A stretch of 50,988 nucleotides of DNA from Nonomuraea wenchangensis (GTDB lineage Bacteria > Actinomycetota > Actinomycetes > Streptosporangiales > Streptosporangiaceae), in contig NZ_FOHX01000030.1 of the NCBI RefSeq assembly GCF_900111685.1, positions 1 through 50,988 of the forward strand. Direction: 5' to 3'. This document shows, piece by piece, positions 7,738 to 16,349 of this stretch. Made by a program: the position numbers and the translations under genes. Under the pieces are notes generated by a model. That model worked only from the letters and a program-made list of their open reading frames with translations, did not search any database and had not been told where the DNA came from. Each line of letters starts with the position of its first letter. Position 1 is the first letter of the stretch.

Positions 7738-9776
7738 GCCCACCCCCGAACCGGATCGGCATCGACCCCACCCTGATGACGCAACTGATCGGCGAGATCA
7801 GGCGCCTGGACCAAGCATGGCCGGACGCGGACGCGCAGATCGGCAGAGCCCTAAGTTCGATCGGCGCCAGCATGACCGGGCCTGGCACACTGAGGGATGT
7901 CGCCTCACAGATAGCCCAGCAGATCCCCGACCTCCAGCGTCGCCTGGATCTCATCGTCTCCACCCAGAAGATCGGCCTCGACAAGGGTGTCGTCTGGGCT
8001 GACGAGACGCTGTGGGTATCGAACTCACCCTCGAGCGGTGCCGCGGCGGCCAAGTCCCTGGCCAACCAGCTCCGCAAGGCGGTCAAGGACGCCACCAGCG
8101 GCCAGGGAACGGTCTCCAAGGAGACCTTGGACCTGTTGGAGAAGCACCGGCACGACCCCTACTTTGCGGTAGCTTTCGCCAAGGAGATGCCTCCGAAGGA
8201 GTTGAAGGTACTACTGGAACGTCTCTACTTGTCGCACCGGGGATCCTTGGACAACGACTGGACGAAGCCGTCGTCGTCCTCCGTCATGGACCGTCTGGCA
8301 CGGGCCCTCAGCGTGACATTGGGGACGGCCTCGCGTGGAGTCGGCGGGATGAGGCTCCCCAAGAGCTATGTCGACGACTTGATCGCCACCGACGACAATC
8401 CCATGAGCGGTCGTATGGTCGACGAGCTACTACGCTACGGCACCTTCGATGACGCATTTCTCCGCGAGGTCGCCAACAAGGTCTTCGACAACGCGACGAA
8501 GCCGCAGTCCCAGCAGCAGGACATCATCGCTTTCGGTCCTGGCCTCGCAGCCGCTCTCGCGAACAACGCCAGAGTCGCGCAAGACTTCTTCACCGACCCC
8601 GCGCGCAAGCCTCTGTCCTTCCTGATGCGGGACAACTTCTGGGGCAGCGGTAGCGGTGAACTCGGCCGTGCCATCGAGGCGGCCAGCACAAGGTTCCGCG
8701 ACCACGGCCAACCTCCCGGAAGTTCGCGCGGGCACAAATCGGCCCTGGTAGCGTCCTGGGCCGTCCACTTCTGGTCAGACCCGCGAGCGCAGGCCAACCT
8801 TCCCGACACCCGGCAGAACGCCGCCCGTGTCTTCTCCGCCTACATGGGTGACGTTCATCGAGCTGCTATCACTGGTTTTCCCGAGCCGATGGGCGTCAAT
8901 CCGCAGCCCGACTCCGATCCGAACCTTCCTGGCAAGCAGCCTTATGGTGCCATGTTCGATGGCAGCGCGGTTAAGAATGTAATGACTTGGGCTTTCAAGG
9001 ATCCGCAAGCGCTGAAGATTACAGTCGAAGGGCACGGCGAATACGCAACGAAAGTACTGGATGCACAGGGCAAGGCCATCCGCGACATGGTCGACGCCGA
9101 ATTCGCCGAATGGCAGGACGGACACCCGAACGCATCAAAGGGCGAGCAGCAGGCATACAGACAAAAACTACTGGCCGACAACATGAACAGCAATCCAGGA
9201 AAGCTGTTCAATGCTCAGGCAAATGCTCTCGGAAAGTCGCTCCATCTCATTGTTGACGCCGGAAACTTGACGAACATCAATGAGGCTGACCAGAGGGATC
9301 AGAAGAGCCAGGCCTTCAAGGACGGCGTATCCAGAACTCTCAAGCTGGCACTCACTCCAGCCGGGGACTGGGTGGTTGCCGGCTACGAATTTATAGAAGA
9401 GCCCGTTAGCGACAGTATCAAGCACACCGAGGGCAAGGCCGCACGCAGCAAGGGCGAGGAAACCCTCCGCGAGAGCCAGCGCATGTTCAAAGACCTAACG
9501 GCTAATGTGATGATGCGGTACGGGCTATTTGGAGACGAAGCAGGTAAAGGTTCCGCACACCCTCACTCATCCGAGAACTACGCCAAGGGGTCGGGCGGCG
9601 ACTTCCTTGCCGATGGGCAGATCGTCCCTCGCGATCAAATGACTTGGCAACAGCAGCTTGCCTACAATGAGTGGCTGAAGAGTTCTCGGGCCTCCGCCGT
9701 CTTCCACGAGGTCGACCGAGCCGTCTGGGAAGGATTCCAGTTAGACGTCCCGCCGTATCCGGAGGCAGCGGAGTGA
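7734..9776 (+). CDS. DUF6571 family protein
   Basis: The 680-residue protein starts at GTG 7734, overlapping the preceding stop by four bases. Its long N-terminal helical part (RIGIDPTLMTQLIGEIRRLD) resembles the helical bundles of WXG/LXG proteins. The C-terminal half carries recognisable DUF6571 stretches: GFPEPMGVN, the block around TWAFKDPQALKITVEGHGEY, and a final QQQLAYNEWLKSS region ending in WEGFQLDVPPYP. Function is unknown; these proteins are found in actinomycetes beside WXG100-like partners and may be exported. The stretch 8940-9540 is richer in A and N codons than the N-terminal half, hinting at a swapped C-terminal module. The lipoprotein gene follows with another GTGA overlap. 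Confidence 0.7.
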   Translation: MSPPPNRIGIDPTLMTQLIGEIRRLDQAWPDADAQIGRALSSIGASMTGPGTLRDVASQIAQQIPDLQRRLDLIVSTQKIGLDKGVVWADETLWVSNSPSSGAAAAKSLANQLRKAVKDATSGQGTVSKETLDLLEKHRHDPYFAVAFAKEMPPKELKVLLERLYLSHRGSLDNDWTKPSSSSVMDRLARALSVTLGTASRGVGGMRLPKSYVDDLIATDDNPMSGRMVDELLRYGTFDDAFLREVANKVFDNATKPQSQQQDIIAFGPGLAAALANNARVAQDFFTDPARKPLSFLMRDNFWGSGSGELGRAIEAASTRFRDHGQPPGSSRGHKSALVASWAVHFWSDPRAQANLPDTRQNAARVFSAYMGDVHRAAITGFPEPMGVNPQPDSDPNLPGKQPYGAMFDGSAVKNVMTWAFKDPQALKITVEGHGEYATKVLDAQGKAIRDMVDAEFAEWQDGHPNASKGEQQAYRQKLLADNMNSNPGKLFNAQANALGKSLHLIVDAGNLTNINEADQRDQKSQAFKDGVSRTLKLALTPAGDWVVAGYEFIEEPVSDSIKHTEGKAARSKGEETLRESQRMFKDLTANVMMRYGLFGDEAGKGSAHPHSSENYAKGSGGDFLADGQIVPRDQMTWQQQLAYNEWLKSSRASAVFHEVDRAVWEGFQLDVPPYPEAAE

Positions 9777-10330
9777 GGACCTCGTCGGCTCCAGCCCTAT
9801 TGGCTGTCATCCTCGTCACCGCGGCAGCATGTTCATCACCTCCTCCTTTAGATCGCCACCCACTCGGCAACGTGACAGCACCGCCTGCGGAGTGTGGCCT
9901 GCTGTCTAGGCAAGCCATCGGCCGAGCCATAGGGTTGAGTGACTTCTACGCAAGCGGATCCACCTCGGCGAACGGCTTCTCGCATTGCGTAGTGAGCAGA
10001 TCACCGAGCATCAAGAATCAGGCGTCGATGACCGTCGAGCTACATGATCCTTATCCGTCGACGTTGCAGAGTCTGGAGAACGGGAAAGCAAGGGACCGAG
10101 GAGCGGCCTTACCTAGCGGCGTCGGACCAGGCTACAGCGCACCGATAAAAGATACAGAGGGAAACGTCGTTGGCGCCAAGGCCTTTGCTTGGACGCAGGA
10201 CGCCACCAAAGTGCTAGCCATTCAAATCGTCAGGGGAGCACCAGGGCGGGATCATCAAGCCGATGCCATCGAGTTCGCCCGCCAACTCCGCCCTCTTCTC
10301 TTGGCATCGGCGCCACAACATCCGGGCTAA
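9773..10330 (+). CDS. Lipoprotein, DUF3558-like
   Basis: The 185-residue protein starts at GTG 9773, overlapping the stop of the DUF6571 gene by four bases. The N-terminus is a lipoprotein signal peptide: a short basic start, hydrophobic PALLAVILVTAAA, then Cys20 in the lipobox. The mature part has two further Cys residues (ECGLLSRQAIGRAIG and SHCVVS), as in DUF3558/sortilin-like actinobacterial lipoproteins. It should be anchored on the outer face of the membrane. The three overlapping genes probably form one transcript, with the lipoprotein as a surface partner or protector for the upstream pair. Confidence 0.75.
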   Translation: MRTSSAPALLAVILVTAAACSSPPPLDRHPLGNVTAPPAECGLLSRQAIGRAIGLSDFYASGSTSANGFSHCVVSRSPSIKNQASMTVELHDPYPSTLQSLENGKARDRGAALPSGVGPGYSAPIKDTEGNVVGAKAFAWTQDATKVLAIQIVRGAPGRDHQADAIEFARQLRPLLLASAPQHPG

Positions 10331-10956
10331 CCGAAGATAAGGTGGCACGCCCGGTTTCGGACGAGGAACTCTGAGCGGGAAGGTGGGAACCGCTCGTCAC
10401 ACTGCGCGGCGATCCACGGTGCCACCGGCCTCGAGTCCCTGACTCGCCGGTCAGTGTTACTGCTCTTCCTCGCACGGTCCACGGGGGCCACCGTCTTCGT
10501 GGGTGGAGTCACCGGCTCATGTCGATGACGCGGGCGTGGCACTACCGGAAGCACTGCTCGACGACGGGGCTTTGTCGACGTCGCCTTGCTCTTCAACGTG
10601 TGGGGCCTTGATCGGGGTGTCGTCGAGGGCAGTGTTCGCGGCGATGGCGAAGGCGTAGACGCGGGCGAGCGTCCGGCGGCGCTCGGGACGGGTGTCGGCG
10701 TCGAAGCGGCGATAGATCGTGACGCGGCGCTGTCGGCTCCCCAAGGACTCGTCCAGATGCTGACGGCCACGCAGCTCAGGAGAGCGGCGACAAACGCAGG
10801 CAGAGTCAGCCGACGCCGATCGCGCAACGCTGGTCGCCTTGGTGGGGTGGGGGTCGAGTATTTTCGCCAGCCGAAAGAATCGGAGTCGAGGCCGGGCCGG
10901 CGCCGGTCCCGGAGCGGCAGGCCGTACGGCGGTCGTCGCCGCGGGTCACGTCCCAC
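10327..10956 (-). CDS. Hypothetical membrane protein with Ser/Thr/Pro-rich stalk
   Basis: The frame encodes up to 209 residues: a basic N-terminus, one membrane segment (LTLPAFVAALLSCVAVSIW), a long low-complexity Ser/Thr/Pro/Arg linker, and a small tail with two Cys (IAAQCDERFPPS and RNRACHLIF). The composition is typical of actinobacterial anchored extracellular proteins of unknown function. Its 3' end overlaps the end of the convergent lipoprotein gene by four bases. The first codons lie inside the terminal repeat of the neighbouring IS256 element, so the true N-terminus may have been replaced by the insertion. Confidence 0.45.
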   Translation of the reverse strand: MGRDPRRRPPYGLPLRDRRRPGLDSDSFGWRKYSTPTPPRRPALRDRRRLTLPAFVAALLSCVAVSIWTSPWGADSAASRSIAASTPTPVPSAAGRSPASTPSPSPRTLPSTTPRSRPHTLKSKATSTKPRRRAVLPVVPRPRHRHEPVTPPTKTVAPVDRARKSSNTDRRVRDSRPVAPWIAAQCDERFPPSRSEFLVRNRACHLIFG

Positions 10957-12346
10957 GGAGTGGTGTAGTTCGGTTCTCGCGTGAGGCTCTGCTGGTTCGA
11001 CTATGCCGTCATGAGTTCGGTGTGCGCCACCTCCTGCTGGTCAGTGCCGGATGAGGTGAGCAGGGCCATGGAGCTTTCGGACAGATAACGACGGTCGGCG
11101 ACCTGCCATTCGTCGTGGGCTTCGACCAGGACGGCGCCGGCCAGCCGCAGCAGGGCTTCGGGGTTGGGGAAGACGCCGACGACGTCGGTGCGGCGTTTGA
11201 TCTCCTTGTTGAGGCGCTCCAGCGGGTTGGTGGACCAGATTTTCTTCCAGTGCGCGGGCGGGAAGGCGGTGAAGGCCAGGATGTCGTCGGCGGCCTCGTG
11301 CAACATGGCCTCGACCTTGGGGAACTGACGGCCGAGCATGGAAGCGATCACAGCGAGCTGGTCGCGGACCATGTCGGGGGTGGGCTGGGCGAAGATGGTG
11401 CGGATCGCGGCGGCGACCATCTCGGCCGAGCCCTTCGGGACGGCGGCCAGGACGTTGCGCAGGAAGTGCACGCGGCATCTCTGCCAGGCCGCGCCGAGCA
11501 GGACCGCGCCGATGGAGGTGACGAGACCGGCGTGGGCGTCGCTGATGACCAGCTGCACTCCGGCCAGGCCGCGGGCCTTGAGCGAGCGCAGGAACGCGGT
11601 CCAGAACGCGCCGTCCTCGCTGTCACCGACACTGAAACCGAGGACTTCGCGGCGGCCGTCGGCGGTGACGCCGGTGGCCACGATGACGGCCTGGGAGACC
11701 ACGCGGCGGTTGACGCGGGCTTTGCAGTAGGTGGCGTCCAGGAACAGATACGGGAAGCTCTGGCCGGCCAGGGACCGGTCGCGGAAGGCGGATACCTCTT
11801 CGTCCAGGTCGGCGCAGATGCGCGAGACCTCGCTCTTGGAGATGCCGGAGTCGGCGCCGAGGGCTTTGACCAGGTCGTCGACCTTGCGGGGGGACACCCC
11901 GTGCAGGTAGGCCTCCATCACCACCGCGAACAGCGCCTGATCCACGCGGCGGCGTTCCAGCAGCGAGGGAAAGAACGAGCCGGTGCGCAGCTTGGGAATC
12001 TGCAACTCCAGGTCCCCGGCCGTGGTGGTCAGCGTCCGCAGCCGATCGCCGTTGCGCTGCGCGGTGCGCTCCGGGGTGCGCTCGTTCGGGGCAGCGCCGA
12101 TCACCGCGGTCAGCTCGGCCTCGATGAGGGCTTGGTAGATGGTCTCGGCCGCGTGCCGGATGCGCTCACTGGCTTCGGAGTTCTTCAGTACCGAGAGGAC
12201 TTCTAACAGGGCAGACTGATCCAGGGCCATCGCGTGCTTCTCCTCTGCGTGTCACTTGGCGGTTTCACACAGAGACTCACGCGATGGCCCCCTGTTGTCG
12301 AAGGCGCCGCGCCGATGAGGGCCGGTTCTACACCACTCCACGGGAC
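10950..12346 (-). mobile_element. IS256-family insertion sequence
   Basis: The element is about 1.4 kb and carries one transposase gene. The ends form an imperfect inverted repeat: gtcccacggagtggtgtag at 10950 on the left and ctacaccactccacgggac at 12328-12346 on the right. A second inner inverted repeat (tcgcgtgag-ctctg) is at 10977-10991 and 12270-12284. I see no target duplication in the flanks, so the exact boundaries are approximate. Confidence 0.7.
11001..12230 (-). CDS. IS256-family transposase (Mutator type)
   Basis: The 409-residue transposase is complete. It has the N-terminal IS256 signature (EAELTAVIGAAPNERTPERTAQRNG), the DDE catalytic core with the first Asp in FLDATYCKARVN, the second in VQLVISDAHAGLVTSIG, and the Glu in the C-terminal helix after WSTNPLERLNKEIKRRTDVVGVFPN. 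Length and motif order are normal for active members. It catalyses cut-out and copy-in of its own element and is flanked by the inverted repeats described for the element. Confidence 0.9.
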   Translation of the reverse strand: MALDQSALLEVLSVLKNSEASERIRHAAETIYQALIEAELTAVIGAAPNERTPERTAQRNGDRLRTLTTTAGDLELQIPKLRTGSFFPSLLERRRVDQALFAVVMEAYLHGVSPRKVDDLVKALGADSGISKSEVSRICADLDEEVSAFRDRSLAGQSFPYLFLDATYCKARVNRRVVSQAVIVATGVTADGRREVLGFSVGDSEDGAFWTAFLRSLKARGLAGVQLVISDAHAGLVTSIGAVLLGAAWQRCRVHFLRNVLAAVPKGSAEMVAAAIRTIFAQPTPDMVRDQLAVIASMLGRQFPKVEAMLHEAADDILAFTAFPPAHWKKIWSTNPLERLNKEIKRRTDVVGVFPNPEALLRLAGAVLVEAHDEWQVADRRYLSESSMALLTSSGTDQQEVAHTELMTA

Positions 12347-12387
12347 GCAACCCAGCAAAAAAGCCGGTCAGGTCGTACGCCTATCGC

Positions 12388-12690
12388 TCAGGAGCGACTG
12401 CGCCCCTGCCACAACCCGTACAGCGCCAGTGATAGTCCGGTCACGGCCAGGGCGGCGTCGATGGGCGGCCATACAGCCGGGGCTAGCTCCACCAGCACCC
12501 CGGCTACCAGGCCCACGACTGAGCACACCACCAAGGCGACCACATGTTGGGGCACAAAGACGCCGGGGCCGCGCACGTCCGATGGGCTGGGCTGTCCTGG
12601 CAGGCTAGGGTGCCTGCGCCGGCGGGGGCGAGTCTGAAAGGAACTGCTTGTCACGAGGTGTCCTTCCGGATCGAGGTCGGGTGACAGCAC
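12388..12690 (-). CDS. Small two-helix membrane protein
   Basis: Starting from the GTG at 12690, the protein has about 100 residues: a hydrophilic basic N-terminus (TRPRRRRHPSLPGQPSPSD) and then two membrane segments, HVVALVVCSVVGLVAGVLVEL and IDAALAVTGLSLALYGLW. No family is recognised. It is divergent from the HTH-NTPase gene, and the 128 bp between the starts should hold both promoters. The reading frame continues upstream to 12837, but that part is basic low-complexity sequence and overlaps the neighbour. Confidence 0.45.
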   Translation of the reverse strand: MLSPDLDPEGHLVTSSSFQTRPRRRRHPSLPGQPSPSDVRGPGVFVPQHVVALVVCSVVGLVAGVLVELAPAVWPPIDAALAVTGLSLALYGLWQGRSRS

Positions 12691-12818
12691 GATCGCGTAG
12701 GGCGGTGTTCGGATTCGAGACGGTTGGGGAAAGCGAATGATCCGGTTCGGATGGCCAGGTCGCGACCGCAGGTGTAGAGGTGTATCCGAACGATTCTGAA
12801 CAGCGCGGGGTGAGGGGT

Positions 12819-14975
12819 ATGGCCGCGATCGAACCAAGTCGAATCCGGACCAGGGAAGAGATGACCGCGCAGTTGGTATCGCTGTTCAATCGAGACCCAC
12901 GTGGTATGCAGCGCCTGGCCGCGGCCGCAGGGTTGGCCGCGGGCACGATCCAGCATTTGCTGAGTGGCAAAACGAAGAACCCGCACAAGGAAACCCTGCA
13001 ACGCTTTGTGCAAGCGCTCGGCCAAGAACCGGGCCCCTGGCTAGAGGTTCAGGCACGGCTGGAGGTTGCCGACCGGGAGGACTCGAAGCAGACAAGCCCG
13101 GAGCCCTGCGGGCCACCGCTGGGCCGGATGATCGGTGATCTGGAGGAGCGGGACGCGCTGAGCCTAGAGGTGCACCAGGCGTTCGCAGCTGCAGGAGCCG
13201 CGCCGGTGTTGCCGCCATACCTGATGAGGGCGGGGTTCGACGACCGGTTGCGGGCGGCGGTGGCTGCCGCTGAACGCCGCAGTCGGCTGGTGATGGTCAT
13301 CGGAGATTCCTCCACGGGCAAGACACGGGCGTGCTGGGAGGCGATACGCGCGGTCCTACCGGACTGGCGGGTATGGCATCCCTTGGCCCCATGCCGCCCC
13401 CTGGCCTTGGTCGAGGCGCTACGCTCCAACCGCCTGGCTGGACGGTCCGTTATTTGGTTGAACGAGGCACAGGACTACCTGCAGCCTCCACAGGCGGGTG
13501 AGAGCGTCGCAGCCGAGCTTCAGGCATTGCTGGTTGAGGAGTCCATCGGTCCGGTGCTGGTGCTCGGTACGATGTGGCCCGAATACTGGAAAATCCTGAC
13601 TCACAGGCCCGAACAGGTCACCGATCTTGACCCGTACCGGGCGGCTCGGGCCCTGCTCTGCCAGGCTGAGGAGATCATCGCCCCGCGCCAGTTCACTTCC
13701 CGGCAGATTGCGGATCTGGCCAAGACGATCGCCGCTGATGCCCGCCTGCGAGCCGCAGCTGAACGAGCACCTGGCGGACGGATCACACAGGAACTGGCCG
13801 GGGCGCGGGAACTGCTACGCCGCTATCAGCATGCCGATCCGGTCGAACATGCGGTCCTGTGGGCCGCGATCGACGCCCGCCGGCTCGGGCATGACCCGCT
13901 TCTGCCTGAGCCCCTCTTGCGTCACGCTGCCCCTGGGTACCTCGATGAGCACGCCTGGGACCAAGTCGGTGGGTTAGACGCGTTCAGTACAGCTATGGAT
14001 CGGCTGACCGCCAAGCATCGGCGCCTGCCCGGCCCGCTGACCGAACACCAGCCCCGGCCGGGCGAGCCATCCTCACCACACCCGCTGTACCGGCTGGCCA
14101 GCTACCTTGAACAACATGGCCGCCGCGAACGAGCTCTTCTCTGCCCGCCGTCGGCCTTCTGGGAAGCTGCCATACGCGCCGGTACTCCAACCGCCCTCGC
14201 CGCCTTGTCGCAAGCAGCAGTGAACAGGGGCCGTCTTCGGCATGCGTGCCGCCTGGCTGAAAAGGCCGCCGACGCCGGTGATCCCAATGCGCTGGTGCGG
14301 CTGAGGGGGATTCTGGCGAAGCTGCGGGAGGTAGCAGGTAATTGTGAGGCCGCCGAGCGTCTTGCCCTTCAGGCCGCCGAGGAGGGCGACCCGACCGTGC
14401 TCGGGCAACTGGCACTGATGCGGGAGCGGGAGGGTGAACATAAGGCTGCCGAGCATCTCGCCCTTCAGGCCGCCGAGGCAGGCGCCCCAACCGTACCGCT
14501 GCAACTGGGACTGATGCGAAGGCGGGCGAGTATGCGTGAGACTGCCAAGCCCTCTGCCTTTGAGGCCGCCGGCGTCGGCGGCCTCGCCGCTTGGAGGCAG
14601 GAGGCGAGGCTGCGAGAGGCTGCCGAGCGCTTCGCCCTTCAGGCTGCATACGCCAGCGACCCTGATGGATTGAGGCTGGCGGCCGAGCTCTGGGAGGCGG
14701 CAGGCGATCGAGAGAGAGCCGAGCGTCTGTACCAGCAGGCCATCGACGCCGGTGACACCATCGCGTCAGGGCGGCTGGCTCTTATGCGGGATCAGGCAGG
14801 CGATCGTAGGGCTGCCGAGCATCTCGCCCTTCAGGCCGCCGATGCCGGCGACCCCACCGGGCTGGAGAAACTGGTATCGATGCGGAGGCGTGCGGGTGAT
14901 CGAGAGGCTGCCGAGCATCTCGCCCGCTATGGCTTGACTGCTGAAGGAGAGATCGAAGTTCCCTGGAGCCTGTAG
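12819..14975 (+). CDS. HTH - P-loop NTPase - Sel1/TPR-like repeat protein
   Basis: The 718-residue protein starts at ATG 12819 (MAAIEPSRI). Residues 10-70 resemble an XRE-type HTH (MQRLAAAAGLAAGTIQHLLSGKTKNP). An NTPase domain follows, with Walker A GDSSTGKT at about 162-168 and a Walker B-like strand SVIWLNEAQDYL near 210. From about residue 480 to the end there are at least six repeats of roughly 36 residues based on AAEHLALQAAEAGDPT, similar to Sel1/TPR repeats. This sensor-NTPase-effector order resembles STAND proteins, but whether DNA binding or phage sensing is its role is unknown. It sits alone upstream of the BREX operon. The repeats are very alike in DNA, which could let their number vary. 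Confidence 0.65.
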   Translation: MAAIEPSRIRTREEMTAQLVSLFNRDPRGMQRLAAAAGLAAGTIQHLLSGKTKNPHKETLQRFVQALGQEPGPWLEVQARLEVADREDSKQTSPEPCGPPLGRMIGDLEERDALSLEVHQAFAAAGAAPVLPPYLMRAGFDDRLRAAVAAAERRSRLVMVIGDSSTGKTRACWEAIRAVLPDWRVWHPLAPCRPLALVEALRSNRLAGRSVIWLNEAQDYLQPPQAGESVAAELQALLVEESIGPVLVLGTMWPEYWKILTHRPEQVTDLDPYRAARALLCQAEEIIAPRQFTSRQIADLAKTIAADARLRAAAERAPGGRITQELAGARELLRRYQHADPVEHAVLWAAIDARRLGHDPLLPEPLLRHAAPGYLDEHAWDQVGGLDAFSTAMDRLTAKHRRLPGPLTEHQPRPGEPSSPHPLYRLASYLEQHGRRERALLCPPSAFWEAAIRAGTPTALAALSQAAVNRGRLRHACRLAEKAADAGDPNALVRLRGILAKLREVAGNCEAAERLALQAAEEGDPTVLGQLALMREREGEHKAAEHLALQAAEAGAPTVPLQLGLMRRRASMRETAKPSAFEAAGVGGLAAWRQEARLREAAERFALQAAYASDPDGLRLAAELWEAAGDRERAERLYQQAIDAGDTIASGRLALMRDQAGDRRAAEHLALQAADAGDPTGLEKLVSMRRRAGDREAAEHLARYGLTAEGEIEVPWSL

Positions 14976-15983
14976 AACAAGGCGTGGAGGTTCGCAACGC
15001 ACGCTTAACCTACCAGCCAGGAAATCAGCACGGACCCAGTCGATCGCCAACTGAGGTTCTGCTGGGCGAGCCATCGCCCTCGGCGCAGCACCCACGCACA
15101 ATCAAGTAGCCGAGCATCGGCAGCATTCAGCATCGACCGCAATGACAGCGGCCAACTCAATTGAGGAAACCGCAGCTCAAAGACGTGATCGCGATACAGG
15201 AAGATCACTGGATGAGACTTTTCTCCACGTCTTTAAAGCGGCCCGCCTACGGCGGCCCGCACGCGCGCCGGTCGGCCAGCCAGCCGGGCATGCGGCTCTT
15301 CGGCCGGTCCCGGCCGTCGCCACCCGCGCGCTCTGAGGTCACCGAGATGAGGCGCCGGTAACGAGCCGAAATCACCGGAACGAGCACGACGGCCAGTACG
15401 ACGCGGCCGATTCGCGCAGGTCCAGGAAGAACCGCAAGGAGCTCCGCCCCCCGCATCCCCCGGCCCTCCTCGAAGATGAGCCGGAAAGAGTGCGGCTTGA
15501 CCGCGGTCATCTCCTCGCCGACATCGGCTACTACGAGGGATGCCAGACCAGCCGCCCAAGGTCAAGCTGTCGACTGCGAGCCAACCAGCAGGCACGGAAG
15601 TTCACTGGACACATGTACACGCGAACGACGGCTTGCCCCCGAGCGTCCGGCCCTGCATGGCAGAGCCTGCTCGACGAGGAGATGACAGCCTGAAGTGTCC
15701 ATTGCGGTATGACGACGAGCCTCCACCGGAATCTAGATCCAGCCCTCCAAGGTGCGCTTTACCTGCCTCCCGGATCCACAATGGTGCCCTCATCGCCCTA
15801 AATGGGATCTTATGGTCTTTAGGTGATAAATCCAGCATCATGGAATGAAGGGAACATTGGCTCCAATTTGGGCTGGCACTATTTGGACACTGGGAAGATC
15901 ACAGATTTACTTCTTCTGGGCATTTGCTGACCCCAATCGGTAGGCTTCCGATGACCTGCGCGTTGGCGGTACGGAGGCGGCGA
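14976..15983. other. About 1 kb with no confident gene
   Basis: Several short overlapping frames occur on both strands, but none shows a recognisable family, a good ribosome binding site or consistent codon use. A minus-strand frame at 15247-15510 has one hydrophobic stretch (RIGRVVLAVVLVPVISA) and could be a decayed membrane protein. From about 15780 the DNA becomes clearly richer in A and T, as expected for the promoter and leader of the BREX operon. Confidence 0.4.
15857..15885 (+). promoter_or_regulatory. Possible BREX operon promoter
   Basis: In the A/T-rich stretch before the first operon gene, TTGGCT (15857-15862) and TATTTG (15880-15885) are 17 nt apart and resemble -35 and -10 elements of a housekeeping sigma factor. 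They lie about 100 nt before the GTG at 15984. The match to consensus is modest, and other arrangements are possible. Confidence 0.25.
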
Positions 15984-16349
15984 GTGAGTGATCGTGTCAT
16001 CGAAAATCCCATCATCAACTCGCTCTATCTTGCTCCAACCAGGCGTTTCAAGTTCGACAACGACGACATCAGGGAGGAGATCGAGGAAGGCCGCAGCCCG
16101 AGCTCGTACTTCATCCCCGTGCCGCGGGCACAGAAGAGGGGCGCCCAGGTCGAGCTGGACACTCCAGAGCTCGGGTTGACCGACGATCAGATCGAGCTGA
16201 ACCACTTCGTCAACCGCATCCGTGATCAGGTCGCTCACTGGCGGACGCGGGGATTCCCCAACGTCAGTGCTACCTCACGCCGCCTGCTGGAGTACTGGAG
16301 CGATCCAGAGTGCGGCAACCTCAGCCGCCCTGGGGAGGGTCAGGAATGA
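15984..16349 (+). pseudogene. N-terminal fragment of a BPTD_3080-type restriction endonuclease
   Basis: The 121-residue product matches only the first part of the large (about 900-1000 residue) helicase-like restriction endonucleases of the BPTD_3080/type III group. It has VIENPIINS, RRFKFD, SSYFIPVPRAQKRG, NHFVNRIRDQVAHWRTRGFPNV and TSRRLLEYWSDPE in that order. The helicase and nuclease domains that should follow are absent; after SDPE the frame ends in NLSRPGEGQE. I chose GTG 15984 because homology starts there. Its stop overlaps the brxE start (ATGA at 16346), so the fragment is translationally coupled to BREX and may still be made. It could be a dead relic or a reused small leader protein. 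Confidence 0.65.

Noticed and set aside
11115..12206. Long 363-residue plus-strand frame over the IS256 transposase
   Set aside because: It is a Gly/Asp-rich antisense shadow of the transposase gene, with no domain of its own. The same applies to the frame at 41236-42303 over the second IS256.
15233..15595. Possible small gene upstream of BREX
   Set aside because: Two overlapping minus-strand frames compete. One has a hydrophobic stretch, but neither has a ribosome binding site, family match or neighbour support.
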